Of a stretch of DNA of 12,618 nucleotides, positions 1-5,335 are shown one piece after another. The notes under the pieces were generated by a model. The model was not told the DNA's origin. It did not search any database and saw only the letters and a list, made by a program, of their open reading frames with translations. The position numbers and the translations under genes were made by a program. The stretch is from Dehalococcoidales bacterium (GTDB lineage: Bacteria > Chloroflexota > Dehalococcoidia > Dehalococcoidales > ARS1013). Location: contig DAOVGW010000037.1 of assembly GCA_030672225.1 (NCBI GenBank), positions 1-12,618 of the forward strand, given 5' to 3'. The stretch's first letter is position 1; every line of letters begins with the position of its first letter.

Positions 1-955
1 CGCCTTCGTCCCAGCCACCTTCTTCGGGAGTGCCTCCGCTCAGGGCGGCATAGAGTACTGGCGCGGCACTGGTGTAGCCATCAGGGAAGGCCAGGTCAAC
101 ATACGGTCCGGCATCAATTGCGTCGCCATCCTGGTTTTGGGGGATGACCTCGTCAATCAGCCAGCCCCACTGACCGGGAGAGACGGTAGAGGTAAGCATG
201 AGAACCTCATCGTCGTACCAAGTGGGGTCTTGGTCGTGGTATACGCCGACTATCGCCCAGATGATGCTGCTGGTGTCAAAGTCAGGGGCGTAGGCGACCT
301 CGAAAGCCTCTGTGAAGTCCAAGCCACCATTATCGTAACTTGCAGTCAGCTCCTGGTCTCGCCAGTCCTCAAACAGGGCATCCTTCAAGACCAAGACATC
401 CAGGGTGCAGGCAGCCAGAATCCAGTTAGCGCTGCCGTCATACCAGACCTCTATGTCGTAGAGCAGACCGTCGTCAAAACTATATTCGGCGTAGTCTTCT
501 ATACTGACATCTTCAAGGGTGTCCCCGGAGCTATCTACGATAGCCTTGAGCAGCACCGGGAGGGCAGTACCGGCCAGACGGTAGACATCGCCATTAAGGC
601 AGGCGACATAGATGGTGCCGTCCTCGGAGATGACAATGTCCACTATGGCGTACATGTCATAAACATCAAGCCCAGCAAGCTTGGTGTTCTTCCAGGTAAC
701 GCCCTCGTCAGTGGACTTCTTGACGTCCCACTCCTCGTCATCAGCGTCATAGACGCCAGCATACATGGTGCCGTCGGGGGCTATTGCCATCGGCCCGACA
801 TCAGTATCCGCATCCACGGCGGGCAGACCAGCCGTACCAAAGGCATTGGTGCCGATGGCTGCCGATACCGGAGCGGCTACTAAAGCCAGGCTGGAAAGCA
901 GCGCCAGTGTCAGCACCACACCTAGTATTTTAGAAATTTTCTTTTTTATTTTCAT
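1..955 (-). CDS. Secreted Asp-box/BNR-type beta-propeller protein, C-terminus beyond window
   Basis: The frame is open from ATG at 955 to the left edge, giving 318 codons with no stop. Residues 1-32 form a Sec signal peptide: a basic start (MKIKKK), a hydrophobic core and a likely signal peptidase I site after PVSA. The mature part is strongly acidic. Residues 81-88 (STDEGVTW) match the Asp-box S-x-D-x-G-x-T-W, and 'PDGT-[MI]-YA'-like strands recur near residues 59-66, 111-118 and 291-303, as in sialidase/photosystem-II-assembly-like propellers. No catalytic residues are recognisable, so an extracellular or surface binding/structural role is only inferred. GGAG lies 13 nt and AAAGG 3 nt upstream of the ATG, so the exact ribosome binding site is unclear. 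A long open frame on the other strand (137-883) is its shadow, without secretion signal or binding site. The gene has its own promoter and a long leader, separate from the upstream rho operon. Confidence 0.85.
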   Translation of the reverse strand, partial: MKIKKKISKILGVVLTLALLSSLALVAAPVSAAIGTNAFGTAGLPAVDADTDVGPMAIAPDGTMYAGVYDADDEEWDVKKSTDEGVTWKNTKLAGLDVYDMYAIVDIVISEDGTIYVACLNGDVYRLAGTALPVLLKAIVDSSGDTLEDVSIEDYAEYSFDDGLLYDIEVWYDGSANWILAACTLDVLVLKDALFEDWRDQELTASYDNGGLDFTEAFEVAYAPDFDTSSIIWAIVGVYHDQDPTWYDDEVLMLTSTVSPGQWGWLIDEVIPQNQDGDAIDAGPYVDLAFPDGYTSAAPVLYAALSGGTPEEGGWDEG

Positions 956-988
956 CGACCTTTAAATTCTCCTTTTTTTATTTATATA

Positions 989-1046
989 TGTCTCCATATA
1001 CAGGTATTACCTTATACCCCTTCTTTATTTTATGGAGACAAGGTAA
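989..1046 (-). promoter_or_regulatory. Structured leader RNA: 10-bp stem with nested hairpin and pseudoknot potential
   Basis: TGTCTCCATA (989-998) and TATGGAGACA (1031-1040) are perfect inverted repeats separated by 32 nt. Inside the loop, GGTAT (1003-1007) and ATACC (1014-1018) can form a smaller hairpin. Alternatively, the loop segment 1007-1013 (AAGGTAA in the RNA) can pair with 1040-1046 (TTACCTT in the RNA) just outside the long stem, giving an H-type pseudoknot topology. No U-run follows in the direction of transcription, so it is not an intrinsic terminator. It lies between the mini-ORF stop and the ribosome binding region of the secreted-protein gene, where it could control translation. 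It matches no riboswitch class I recognise. The pairing is seen; the function is inferred. Confidence 0.45.
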
Positions 1047-1049
1047 CTT

Positions 1050-1103
1050 CTAGTGTTTCCGCTGTTTAACCATTATTACTCGCCCTCTTCGGGCTCTTGC
1101 CAT
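1050..1103 (-). CDS. Possible 17-residue basic leader peptide
   Basis: An ATG at 1103 opens an 18-codon frame ending in TAG at 1050-1052 and encoding MARARRGRVIMVKQRKH, with eight Arg/Lys residues and no acidic ones. In front lies AAAGGAGGTGAT, which matches the anti-Shine-Dalgarno sequence almost completely, with AGGAGG seven nt from the ATG. This is the strongest ribosome binding site in the window and hard to explain unless something is translated here. A second ATG at 1108 in another frame sits only 2 nt from the same site and is less likely. The ORF lies in the transcribed leader of the secreted-protein gene, 94 nt before its start. It could be a regulatory leader peptide, a short functional basic peptide, or chance. 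I do not recognise the sequence. Confidence 0.45.
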   Translation of the reverse strand: MARARRGRVIMVKQRKH

Positions 1104-1133
1104 CGCATCACCTCCTTTAACTACTATAATACC

Positions 1134-1152
1134 ATACCTCGTCAAGAGGCAT
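1134..1152 (-). promoter_or_regulatory. 5'-end hairpin of the secreted-protein transcript
   Basis: On the minus strand the RNA reads AUGCCUC-UUGAC-GAGGUAU, a 7-bp stem with a 5-nt loop. One pair is G-U; on the opposite strand the same position would be an A-C mismatch, so the structure is favoured in the minus-strand transcript. It begins about 8 nt downstream of the -10 hexamer, at or next to the predicted transcript start, and may protect the 5' end or take part in leader folding. Confidence 0.4.
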
Positions 1153-1159
1153 TTAACTT

Positions 1160-1187
1160 AATATACCACAAATTCTCCATTTGTCAA
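1160..1187 (-). promoter_or_regulatory. Sigma-70-type promoter for mini-ORF and secreted-protein gene
   Basis: Read on the minus strand there is a perfect TTGACA (1187-1182), a 16-nt spacer and TATATT (1165-1160). Transcription would start near 1153, giving a leader of about 200 nt before the secreted-protein ATG. The promoter separates this gene from the rho operon upstream. Spacer length and -10 are near consensus, so the call rests on pattern alone. Confidence 0.65.
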
Positions 1188-1211
1188 TAGCCCATCTGGA
1201 TTTACTACCTA

Positions 1212-1292
1212 TTTTTGTCATTGCGAGCTTCTTTTTTTGTCATTGCCACGCCCTTCTACCGAAGGGCGCGGCAATCTCTCACAGTAGAAGGG
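1212..1292. repeat. Intergenic CATTGCGAGC/GCAATCTC-type repeat element
   Basis: TTTTTGTCATTGC occurs twice as a direct repeat (1212-1224 and 1234-1246). The second copy runs into a 15-bp stem, attgcc...cccttc with gaaggg...ggcaat, followed by GCAATCTC. CCCTTCTAC (1251-1259) is also repeated in inverted form as GTAGAAGGG (1284-1292), directly against the rho stop codon, so two foldings compete. From memory, 'GTCATTGCGAGC...GCAATCTC' sequences are a common dispersed intergenic repeat in several anaerobic bacterial lineages including Dehalococcoidia. Family membership here is inferred and copy number cannot be seen from one window. Confidence 0.55.
1242..1275 (-). terminator. Candidate 3'-end hairpin of the pyrG-tal-rho transcript
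   Basis: In the minus-strand RNA all 15 positions of the arms pair, with one G-U, around a GGUA tetraloop, starting 17 nt after the rho stop codon. The opposite strand would carry an A-C mismatch. The run that follows is ACAAAAAAAG rather than U-rich, so this is not a classical intrinsic terminator; it could be a 3'-end stabilising stem with Rho-dependent termination beyond it. It is embedded in the repeat element, so its position may be incidental. Confidence 0.3.
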
Positions 1293-2555
1293 CTATGACT
1301 CCTTGCCCAGACCAGCCAGGAACTCGGCATTGGTTTTTGTCTTAGCCAGGCGCTCTATGACCCGCTGCGTAACCTCGGCGATATTATTAGAATCAGAGCC
1401 AATCATAGCTACCATACGCCGCAGCAGCTGTACCTGTCCAAAGGTATCTCCATCCAAAAGTAGCTCCTCCCGCCGGGTGCTACTGCGCTGGATATTTATT
1501 GACGGGAAGATTCGGCGCTCAGCCAGACGCCGGTCAAGGTGGAGCTCCATATTGCCCGTCCCCTTGAACTCCTCATAGATAAGCTCATCCATACGGCTGC
1601 CGGTATCAACGAGGCAGGTAGCGATGATAGTCAGGCTACCACCCTCATCCATATTGCGGGCGGCGCCTATGAAGCGCTTGGCCGGGTGAAGAGCGCCGGG
1701 GTCAATACCGCCAGACAGGGTGCGACCACTGGAAGGCATCGCCAGGTTATATGCCCGGGTGAGCCGGGTAATACCGTCAAGGAGGATAAACACATCCCTG
1801 CCGCCTTCTACCATTCGCTTGGCCTTTTCCAGTGCCAGCTCGGCAACACGGGTCTGATTCTCTACCGGCTCATCAAAGGTAGCACCTATCACCTCACCAT
1901 CAACCGAACGCCTCATGTCAGTAACCTCCTCCGGGCGCTCGCCAATGAGGCATACCATCAGGTAAATATCACTATAGTTAGTAGTCACAGCATTGGCTAT
2001 TGATTTTAGGAGCATTGTCTTGCCCGCTTTGGGTGGGGAGACAATTAACCCCCGCTGTCCTCTGCCGATGGGAGCAATGAGGTTTATCAGCCGGGTGGAT
2101 AGGTTTTTAGATGATGTTTCCAGATTAATCAGTTGGTCAGGATAGGTGGGTGTCAGCGAGCCGAAAGGGGGTCGGCGTTTAGCCATCTCAGGGTTGGCAT
2201 CGTTAATAGCCTCGACCCGGACCAGGCTGTAGTATTTCTCACCCGCCTTGGCCGGTCTAACCTGACCGGCAACCACATCGCCAAGGCGCAGGCCAAAGCG
2301 GCGAATCTGAGACTGGGAGACATAGACGTCAGACGAACCGGGCAGAAGGGTACCCTGTCGGAGGAAGCCATAACCATCACCCACAATATCCAGAATGCCG
2401 CCACCAAAGATATAGCCCTGCTGCTCGGTATGTGCCTGAAGCAGGCGCATAACAATATCCTGTTTCTTAAGGTTGGAATAATTGGCCAGCCCGTTTTCTT
2501 TAGCCAGCTCAATTAGCTCTTCTCTGGTTTTACCTTCCAATTGAGATATATCCAT
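1293..2555 (-). CDS. rho: Transcription termination factor Rho
   Basis: This is the hexameric RNA-dependent ATPase/helicase that ends transcription on untranslated RNA in the cytoplasm. At 420 residues it has the length of E. coli Rho. The order is Rho-N helical domain (about 1-42), cold-shock RNA-binding fold (about 47-117, with RNP1-like GYGFLR at 61-66) and ATPase core (about 150-415). Walker A is [15 protein letters not shown] (166-180), followed by [12 protein letters not shown] (203-214), Walker B DVFILLD (254-260), the secondary RNA-site Q-loop [14 protein letters not shown] and the R-loop [13 protein letters not shown] (328-340). All key motifs are intact and no insertion is seen. GAGG precedes the ATG by 8 nt. 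Its 113-nt leader after tal holds a stable hairpin. The rpmE gene that often follows rho elsewhere is absent; a repeat and the separately promoted secreted-protein gene follow instead. Confidence 0.97.
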   Translation of the reverse strand: MDISQLEGKTREELIELAKENGLANYSNLKKQDIVMRLLQAHTEQQGYIFGGGILDIVGDGYGFLRQGTLLPGSSDVYVSQSQIRRFGLRLGDVVAGQVRPAKAGEKYYSLVRVEAINDANPEMAKRRPPFGSLTPTYPDQLINLETSSKNLSTRLINLIAPIGRGQRGLIVSPPKAGKTMLLKSIANAVTTNYSDIYLMVCLIGERPEEVTDMRRSVDGEVIGATFDEPVENQTRVAELALEKAKRMVEGGRDVFILLDGITRLTRAYNLAMPSSGRTLSGGIDPGALHPAKRFIGAARNMDEGGSLTIIATCLVDTGSRMDELIYEEFKGTGNMELHLDRRLAERRIFPSINIQRSSTRREELLLDGDTFGQVQLLRRMVAMIGSDSNNIAEVTQRVIERLAKTKTNAEFLAGLGKES

Positions 2556-2579
2556 AGTTTACCTCGCTCTTTTTAAGCA

Positions 2580-2606
2580 CCCAGAAAAATCTTCGATTTT
2601 CCCGGG
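2580..2606 (-). promoter_or_regulatory. Hairpin in the rho leader
   Basis: The minus-strand RNA forms a continuous 12-bp stem, CCCGGGAAAAUC-GAA-GAUUUUUCUGGG, including two G-U pairs. The complementary strand would have A-C mismatches at both positions, which points to an RNA element of the rho transcript. It ends 24 nt before the rho ATG and has no U-run after it. It may be a regulatory or processing stem between tal and rho. Autogenous control of rho is known in other bacteria, but a link to this hairpin is inference. Confidence 0.4.
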
Positions 2607-2668
2607 GACCCGCTTTACCCCCTGTCCTTGATTTAAAGAGAAGCGTCTCTTAACACCCTGCCGCTTAG

Positions 2669-3325
2669 CTACTGCTGTTGCTGTTGAACACTCTGCCAAT
2701 CGGCAAGAAAGCGAGCAATGCCAATATCGGTTAGCGGGTGTTGCATCATCTGCATTAGCACACTAAAGGGAACGGTGGCAATATGAGCCCCTGCCCTGGC
2801 CGCCGCTACACAGTGCTGTGGGTGGCGAATACTGGCCGCCAGCACCTCAGTTTTCAACCCGTACTTATTAAAGACATCAACAATATCTCTGACCAATGCC
2901 ATACCATCCTGGCTGATATCATCCAGCCGGCCAACAAAGGGGCTAACATAGGTAGCGCCAGCCAGCGCTCCAAGCAGGGCCTGGTTGAGCGTAAAGCACA
3001 GGGTCATATTTACCTTTATATTCTCCTCAGCCAGAACCGATATCACCTCTAACCCTTGGGTGGTAGACGGGATTTTGACGACTACATTGGGTGCCCAGGT
3101 GGCAATTTCCCGTGCCTGCTTTAGCATAGCCTCCGTCTCATTGACCACCACCTCAGCCGAAACAGGTCCCGAAACGATAGAGCAGATTTCTTTGACGACA
3201 GCCTTATAATCGGCTAGCCCTTCCTTGGATACCAGGGTAGGGTTGGTGGTAACGCCACTTATGACACCCAGTTTTACACCCTGCCTGATTTGACTAATAT
3301 TGGCGGTGTCCAGAAAGATACGCAC
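2669..3325 (-). CDS. tal: Transaldolase, small TalC/MipB type
   Basis: This class I aldolase-fold enzyme transfers dihydroxyacetone units between sedoheptulose 7-phosphate and glyceraldehyde 3-phosphate in the non-oxidative pentose phosphate pathway. The 218 residues fit the short transaldolase/fructose-6-phosphate aldolase subfamily, which forms decamers. The Schiff-base lysine is K84 in VVVKIPST; the N-terminal FLDTANI and TTNPTL are typical. Two positions favour transaldolase over fructose-6-phosphate aldolase: Glu58 (SAEV), where the aldolase has Gln, and Phe130 (SPFVGRLDD), where E. coli FSA has Tyr131. The start is GTG at 3325 with AGGAG about 6 nt upstream; that site overlaps the pyrG stop codon and only 10 nt separate the genes, so translation is probably coupled. 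The C-terminus is an odd five-glutamine tail. Placement between pyrG and rho recalls the Bacillus pyrG-fba-tal-murA-rho cluster. Confidence 0.94.
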   Translation of the reverse strand: MRIFLDTANISQIRQGVKLGVISGVTTNPTLVSKEGLADYKAVVKEICSIVSGPVSAEVVVNETEAMLKQAREIATWAPNVVVKIPSTTQGLEVISVLAEENIKVNMTLCFTLNQALLGALAGATYVSPFVGRLDDISQDGMALVRDIVDVFNKYGLKTEVLAASIRHPQHCVAAARAGAHIATVPFSVLMQMMQHPLTDIGIARFLADWQSVQQQQQ

Positions 3326-3335
3326 TCAGGTCTCC

Positions 3336-4979
3336 TTAATTAATACGCAAGGGTAGTTTGCTTTGAGCACCTTCGCGCAAGATGCCCTTGGCAGCACCGA
3401 TAAAATCACGGAACAGGGGATGGGGACGGCCAGGACGAGAGCCAAATTCAGGATGAAACTGGCAGCTGACCATCCATATGTGGTCACGAAGCTCGCAGAT
3501 TTCTACCAGCCTGCCATCAGGCGATAGTCCGCTGTAGCTCATCCCGGCTTCCTCAAGTAGTGCCCGATACTCATTATTAAATTCAAAGCGATGTCTATGA
3601 CGCTCGTAAACCAGGCTCTGCCCATTCCCATAGGCCTTGGCAGCCCGGCTGCCAGCAACCAACTGACAGGGATAGTTCCCCAGGCGCATGGTGCCTCCCT
3701 TGCTTTCTACTACCCTCTGTTCCGGCAGAAGGTCAATAACCGGGTAGGGAGTGGCAGCATCAAACTCAGTGGAGTTCGGTTTGAGAGAGCCCAGCACATG
3801 GCGGGCAAACTCAATTACCGTAATATGCATCCCCAGGCACAGCCCCAGGTAGGGAATCTTATTTTCCCGGGCATAAGTAGTCGCTTTTATCATGCCTTCT
3901 ATCCCTCTAATGCCAAAACCGCCAGGGACTACGATACCCTGAGCCTGGCGCAGCAAAGCCTCACCACCTTCCTTTTCCAGGTCTTCCGAATGAACCCAAT
4001 TAAGGTCAATAGCTCTATTATGATACAGGCCGGCATGGCACAGTGCCTCACGAACCGAATAGTAGGCATCCTGTAACTCCACATATTTGCCGACCAGGGT
4101 AATATTAACCGGCTCACCCAGCCCTTTAAGGCATTTAACCATCTCTCGCCACCGGCTTAAGTCTGACCGGCTTGCCCCAAGACCGAGCTTATCTACCACC
4201 AGTTGCCCCAATCCTGCCTCTTCCAGGATAAGTGGCACCTCATATATGGTAGAGACTGTGGGCAGGGGGATGACCGCTTCCCGCTGGACATCACAGAAGA
4301 GAGATATTTTATCCCTTATTCCATCCAATATTGGATAGTCACTGCGGCATATAATAATATCAGGCTGGATACCAATGCGCCTGAGCTCGTTAACACTGTG
4401 CTGGGTAGGCTTGGTCTTTAGCTCCTGCGTGGCGCTAATATAGGGGAGCAGGGTAACATGAATATAGAGCACATTATCCCGGCCAACATCATTCCTCATC
4501 TGTCTTATGGCTTCTAAGAATGGCTGCCCTTCAATATCACCTACAGTGCCACCTACCTCTATAATAAGCACGTCAGCCCCAGATTTCTGAGCCAGCTTCT
4601 TAAACCGCTCCTTAATCTCAGTGGTTACATGAGGCACTACCTGAATGGTGCCGCCGAGGAAATCGCCCCGCCTCTCCTTGGCAATAACAGCACTGTAAAT
4701 TTGACCTGAGGTAACGTTAGAGTCAGCAGTAAGCTCAACATCAATGAACCGTTCATAGTTACCTAAATCAAGGTCAGTCTCAGCACCATCTTGAGTGACA
4801 AATACCTCACCATGCTGATAGGGCGACATTGTTCCCGGGTCAACGTTGAGATAGGGGTCCAGCTTCTGAGCCGAGACACTGAGCTTGCGACTATTAAGGA
4901 TGGCACCTATGGAGGCGACAGTTATACCCTTGCCGACCGAACTAACAACACCACCGGTAACAAATATGTATTTTGCCAT
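3336..4979 (-). CDS. pyrG: CTP synthase (glutamine-hydrolysing)
   Basis: The enzyme makes CTP from UTP, ATP and glutamine-derived ammonia, the last step of pyrimidine nucleotide synthesis; the active form is a cytosolic tetramer. At 547 residues it is full length. The N-terminal amidoligase domain (about 1-265) carries [12 protein letters not shown] (7-18), [22 protein letters not shown] (38-59, quoted as landmarks Q38, D41, H56), [10 protein letters not shown] (64-73) and [10 protein letters not shown] (141-150). The class I glutamine amidotransferase domain (about 290-540) has nucleophile C381 and partners H509 and E511 (FHPEF). The nucleophile motif reads GLCLGMH rather than the usual GICLGMQ, so His385 replaces a normally conserved glutamine. 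The ATG at 4979 gives the canonical [10 protein letters not shown] start but has no clear Shine-Dalgarno. First gene of the operon, with a consensus promoter about 110 nt upstream and a terminator-like stem in the leader. Confidence 0.97.
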   Translation of the reverse strand: MAKYIFVTGGVVSSVGKGITVASIGAILNSRKLSVSAQKLDPYLNVDPGTMSPYQHGEVFVTQDGAETDLDLGNYERFIDVELTADSNVTSGQIYSAVIAKERRGDFLGGTIQVVPHVTTEIKERFKKLAQKSGADVLIIEVGGTVGDIEGQPFLEAIRQMRNDVGRDNVLYIHVTLLPYISATQELKTKPTQHSVNELRRIGIQPDIIICRSDYPILDGIRDKISLFCDVQREAVIPLPTVSTIYEVPLILEEAGLGQLVVDKLGLGASRSDLSRWREMVKCLKGLGEPVNITLVGKYVELQDAYYSVREALCHAGLYHNRAIDLNWVHSEDLEKEGGEALLRQAQGIVVPGGFGIRGIEGMIKATTYARENKIPYLGLCLGMHITVIEFARHVLGSLKPNSTEFDAATPYPVIDLLPEQRVVESKGGTMRLGNYPCQLVAGSRAAKAYGNGQSLVYERHRHRFEFNNEYRALLEEAGMSYSGLSPDGRLVEICELRDHIWMVSCQFHPEFGSRPGRPHPLFRDFIGAAKGILREGAQSKLPLRIN

Positions 4980-5024
4980 AGGGAAGCCAAACTCTAAAAC
5001 ACTCGGAGCCTTTGGTTATCTTGG

Positions 5025-5057
5025 AAAAAAGCTAAGAACAAACTCTTGCCAGCTTTT
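5025..5057 (-). terminator. Candidate transcription attenuator in the pyrG leader
   Basis: Minus-strand RNA can fold AAAAGCU (5057-5051) with AGCUUUU (5033-5027). The stem continues as AAGA/UCUU around a 6-nt loop, with a GGC bulge, and ends in six U residues (5030-5025). An alternative upstream stem (5067-5049, AGCU-GCUAAA-AGCU plus CC/GG) uses the same left arm and would prevent the terminator. The stem is A/U-rich, so its strength is doubtful. pyrG attenuation is known in Bacillus through G-tract slippage at the transcript 5' end, but no comparable G-run is seen at this start. Confidence 0.4.
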
Positions 5058-5090
5058 AGCAGCTCGGATAGGGGGAAACAGGTTTTCTTT

Positions 5091-5120
5091 ATTATAATCA
5101 GGTAACGGTTTAGTTGTCAA
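5091..5120 (-). promoter_or_regulatory. Promoter of the pyrG-tal-rho operon
   Basis: On the minus strand there is a perfect TTGACA (5120-5115), an 18-nt spacer and a perfect TATAAT (5096-5091). Transcription would start near 5084, leaving a leader of about 105 nt before pyrG that contains the attenuator-like stem. This is the only strong promoter pattern seen ahead of the three genes. Confidence 0.75.
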
Positions 5121-5215
5121 GTCTTTACCTTTACGCCGCTTTAATTCCCTTCCCCGTGACCTGAAAAGGGGTATACTCTTCAAGGAGTAACCATCCCTTA
5201 AAGCTATCTCGTCTC

Positions 5216-5234
5216 TACTCAACCCGGTTCAGTA
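5216..5234. promoter_or_regulatory. Imperfect 9-bp inverted repeat upstream of dnaJ promoter
   Basis: TACTCAACC (5216-5224) and GGTTCAGTA (5226-5234) are inverted with one mismatch around a single central base. Another pair, TACTC/GAGTA with 6 nt between, lies at 5174-5189. The ACTC half resembles the ACTCAAG half of the HspR-associated repeat (CTTGAGT-N7-ACTCAAG), but the halves are arranged in the opposite order, so this is not a true match. It could be an accessory operator for the dnaJ operon. Confidence 0.3.
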
Positions 5235-5252
5235 AGTTCACAATAATTTATT

Positions 5253-5272
5253 AATATTCTTATAAGAATATT
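5253..5272. promoter_or_regulatory. Perfect 20-bp palindrome overlapping the dnaJ -35 box
   Basis: AATATTCTTATAAGAATATT reads the same on both strands, and its last two bases are the first two of TTGACA. A perfect dyad touching the -35 element is well placed for a dimeric repressor, or for upstream A/T-rich promoter stimulation. It is not a CIRCE or HAIR sequence. The regulator is unknown; HspR encoded in this operon is one candidate. Confidence 0.5.
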
Positions 5273-5299
5273 GACAGCTAATCTAAAGTAGATTATAAT
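5271..5299 (+). promoter_or_regulatory. Consensus sigma-70-type promoter of the dnaJ-hspR-clp operon
   Basis: TTGACA (5271-5276), a 17-nt spacer and TATAAT (5294-5299) match the housekeeping consensus exactly. A start near 5306 gives a 30-nt leader. Such a strong promoter ahead of heat-shock genes implies that expression is held down by a repressor, in keeping with the inverted repeats that overlap it. Confidence 0.8.
5279..5295. promoter_or_regulatory. Perfect dyad inside the dnaJ promoter spacer (MerR-like position)
   Basis: TAATCTA-AAG-TAGATTA is a perfect 7-3-7 inverted repeat that lies between the -35 and -10 boxes and overlaps the first two bases of TATAAT. MerR-family proteins classically bind dyads in exactly this spacer, and the second gene of the operon encodes an HspR/MerR-family protein. 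Autoregulation through this site is inference; the sequence differs from the actinobacterial HAIR motif. Confidence 0.55.
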
Positions 5300-5335
5300 A
5301 TATATGGTAACCGCATAAGTTGACCGGAGACAAAG

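Noticed and set aside
137..883. 248-codon open frame on the plus strand
   Set aside because: It is antisense to the secreted propeller gene, whose minus-strand frame has a signal peptide, Asp-box, ribosome binding site and promoter. The plus-strand product has no recognisable domain.
1539..2003. Long plus-strand open frame inside rho
   Set aside because: It is a shadow of a highly conserved minus-strand gene, without its own start signals.
2635..2651. AAGAGA-AGCG-TCTCTT hairpin after tal as a terminator
   Set aside because: The stem is only 6 bp and A/T-rich, and the following TTTAAAT is too short a U-run; it would also cut rho off without a visible new promoter.
3591..4076. 161-codon plus-strand open frame inside pyrG
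   Set aside because: It is antisense to the conserved glutamine amidotransferase domain of PyrG and has no supporting signals.
5174..5234. HAIR operator for HspR
   Set aside because: ACTC and GAGT halves occur, but their order and spacing do not match CTTGAGT-N7-ACTCAAG.
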